Shown here piece after piece: positions 33,728 to 33,749 of a stretch of DNA of 33,749 nt. The translations under genes and the position numbers were made by a program. The notes below the pieces were generated by a model. It had not been told where the DNA came from. It made no database searches and saw nothing but the letters and a program-made list of their open reading frames with translations. Every line of letters starts with the position of its first letter. Position 1 is the stretch's first letter. Where the stretch lies: the NCBI GenBank assembly GCA_946415045.1, contig CAMKRB010000005.1, positions 1-33,749 of the forward strand, written 5' to 3'. This stretch comes from an uncultured Myxococcales bacterium (lineage in GTDB: Bacteria; Myxococcota_A; Bradymonadia; UBA4248).

Positions 33728-33749
33728 TGGTTATGTGGTGTCGCTGATT
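33601..33749 (+). repeat. 55-bp exact direct repeat ending at the window edge
   Basis: Bases 33601-33655 and 33695-33749 are identical; the flanking bases (A at 33600, C at 33694) differ. The second copy ends exactly at the last base. A repeat of this length at a contig end is typical of a k-mer-sized overlap in a de Bruijn assembly broken at a repeated gene. Confidence 0.85.

Overview
The window looks like a chromosomal contig from a Gram-negative bacterium of the Myxococcota/'Deltaproteobacteria' type with moderate GC. Support for this: several Hanks-type Ser/Thr kinases, many lipoproteins and secreted Cys-rich or FG-GAP proteins, a DUF4476-type protein, a long HflX, an FtsK with a very long linker, Tat and cytochrome c maturation genes, and a near-perfect sigma-54 promoter. 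The taxon is inferred from gene content only. No tRNA, rRNA, CRISPR array, IS element or phage gene was recognised.

Layout. 1-2051: cytochrome c maturation remnants. These are the end of a CcmB-like membrane protein on +, running tail-to-tail into a shortened CcmF/CcmC-like protein and a small CcmA-like ATPase on -. 2240-7781 (+): a SurA/parvulin-like lipoprotein, a long FG-GAP beta-propeller protein with its own promoter, and a two-gene unit (a small protein faintly like sigma-70 region 4, plus a membrane protein). 7885-13020 (-): two paralogous Cys-rich lipoproteins in one operon; the larger carries about 29 six-cysteine repeats. 13021-13522: a promoter, then a 142-bp tandem duplication with heptamer repeats. 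13523-18264 (-): a double-AAA ATPase resembling those of extracellular contractile injection systems, and upstream of it a 786-aa protein with two intact papain/C39-like cysteine peptidase domains and a toxin-like N-terminal region. 18851-21829 (+): a DUF4476-type secreted protein behind a sigma-54 promoter, then hflX. 21977-23281 (-): pyrimidine nucleoside phosphorylase. 23447-28052 (+): tatA, coaE, ftsK (housekeeping). 28258-33749 (+): three tandem, closely related transmembrane Ser/Thr kinases, the last cut off by the contig end.

Cross-cutting features. A family of short intergenic hairpins recurs at four loci. Each has a TAT.../...ATA stem and one bulged base in the same place, and the stem cores change in a compensatory way. 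The right end of the window is a 55-bp exact copy of a sequence 94 bp upstream, which looks like an assembly artefact in the kinase repeat. The most promising candidates for an undescribed system are the peptidase/AAA pair, the kinase triplet with its shared C-terminal module, and the Cys-repeat lipoprotein pair.
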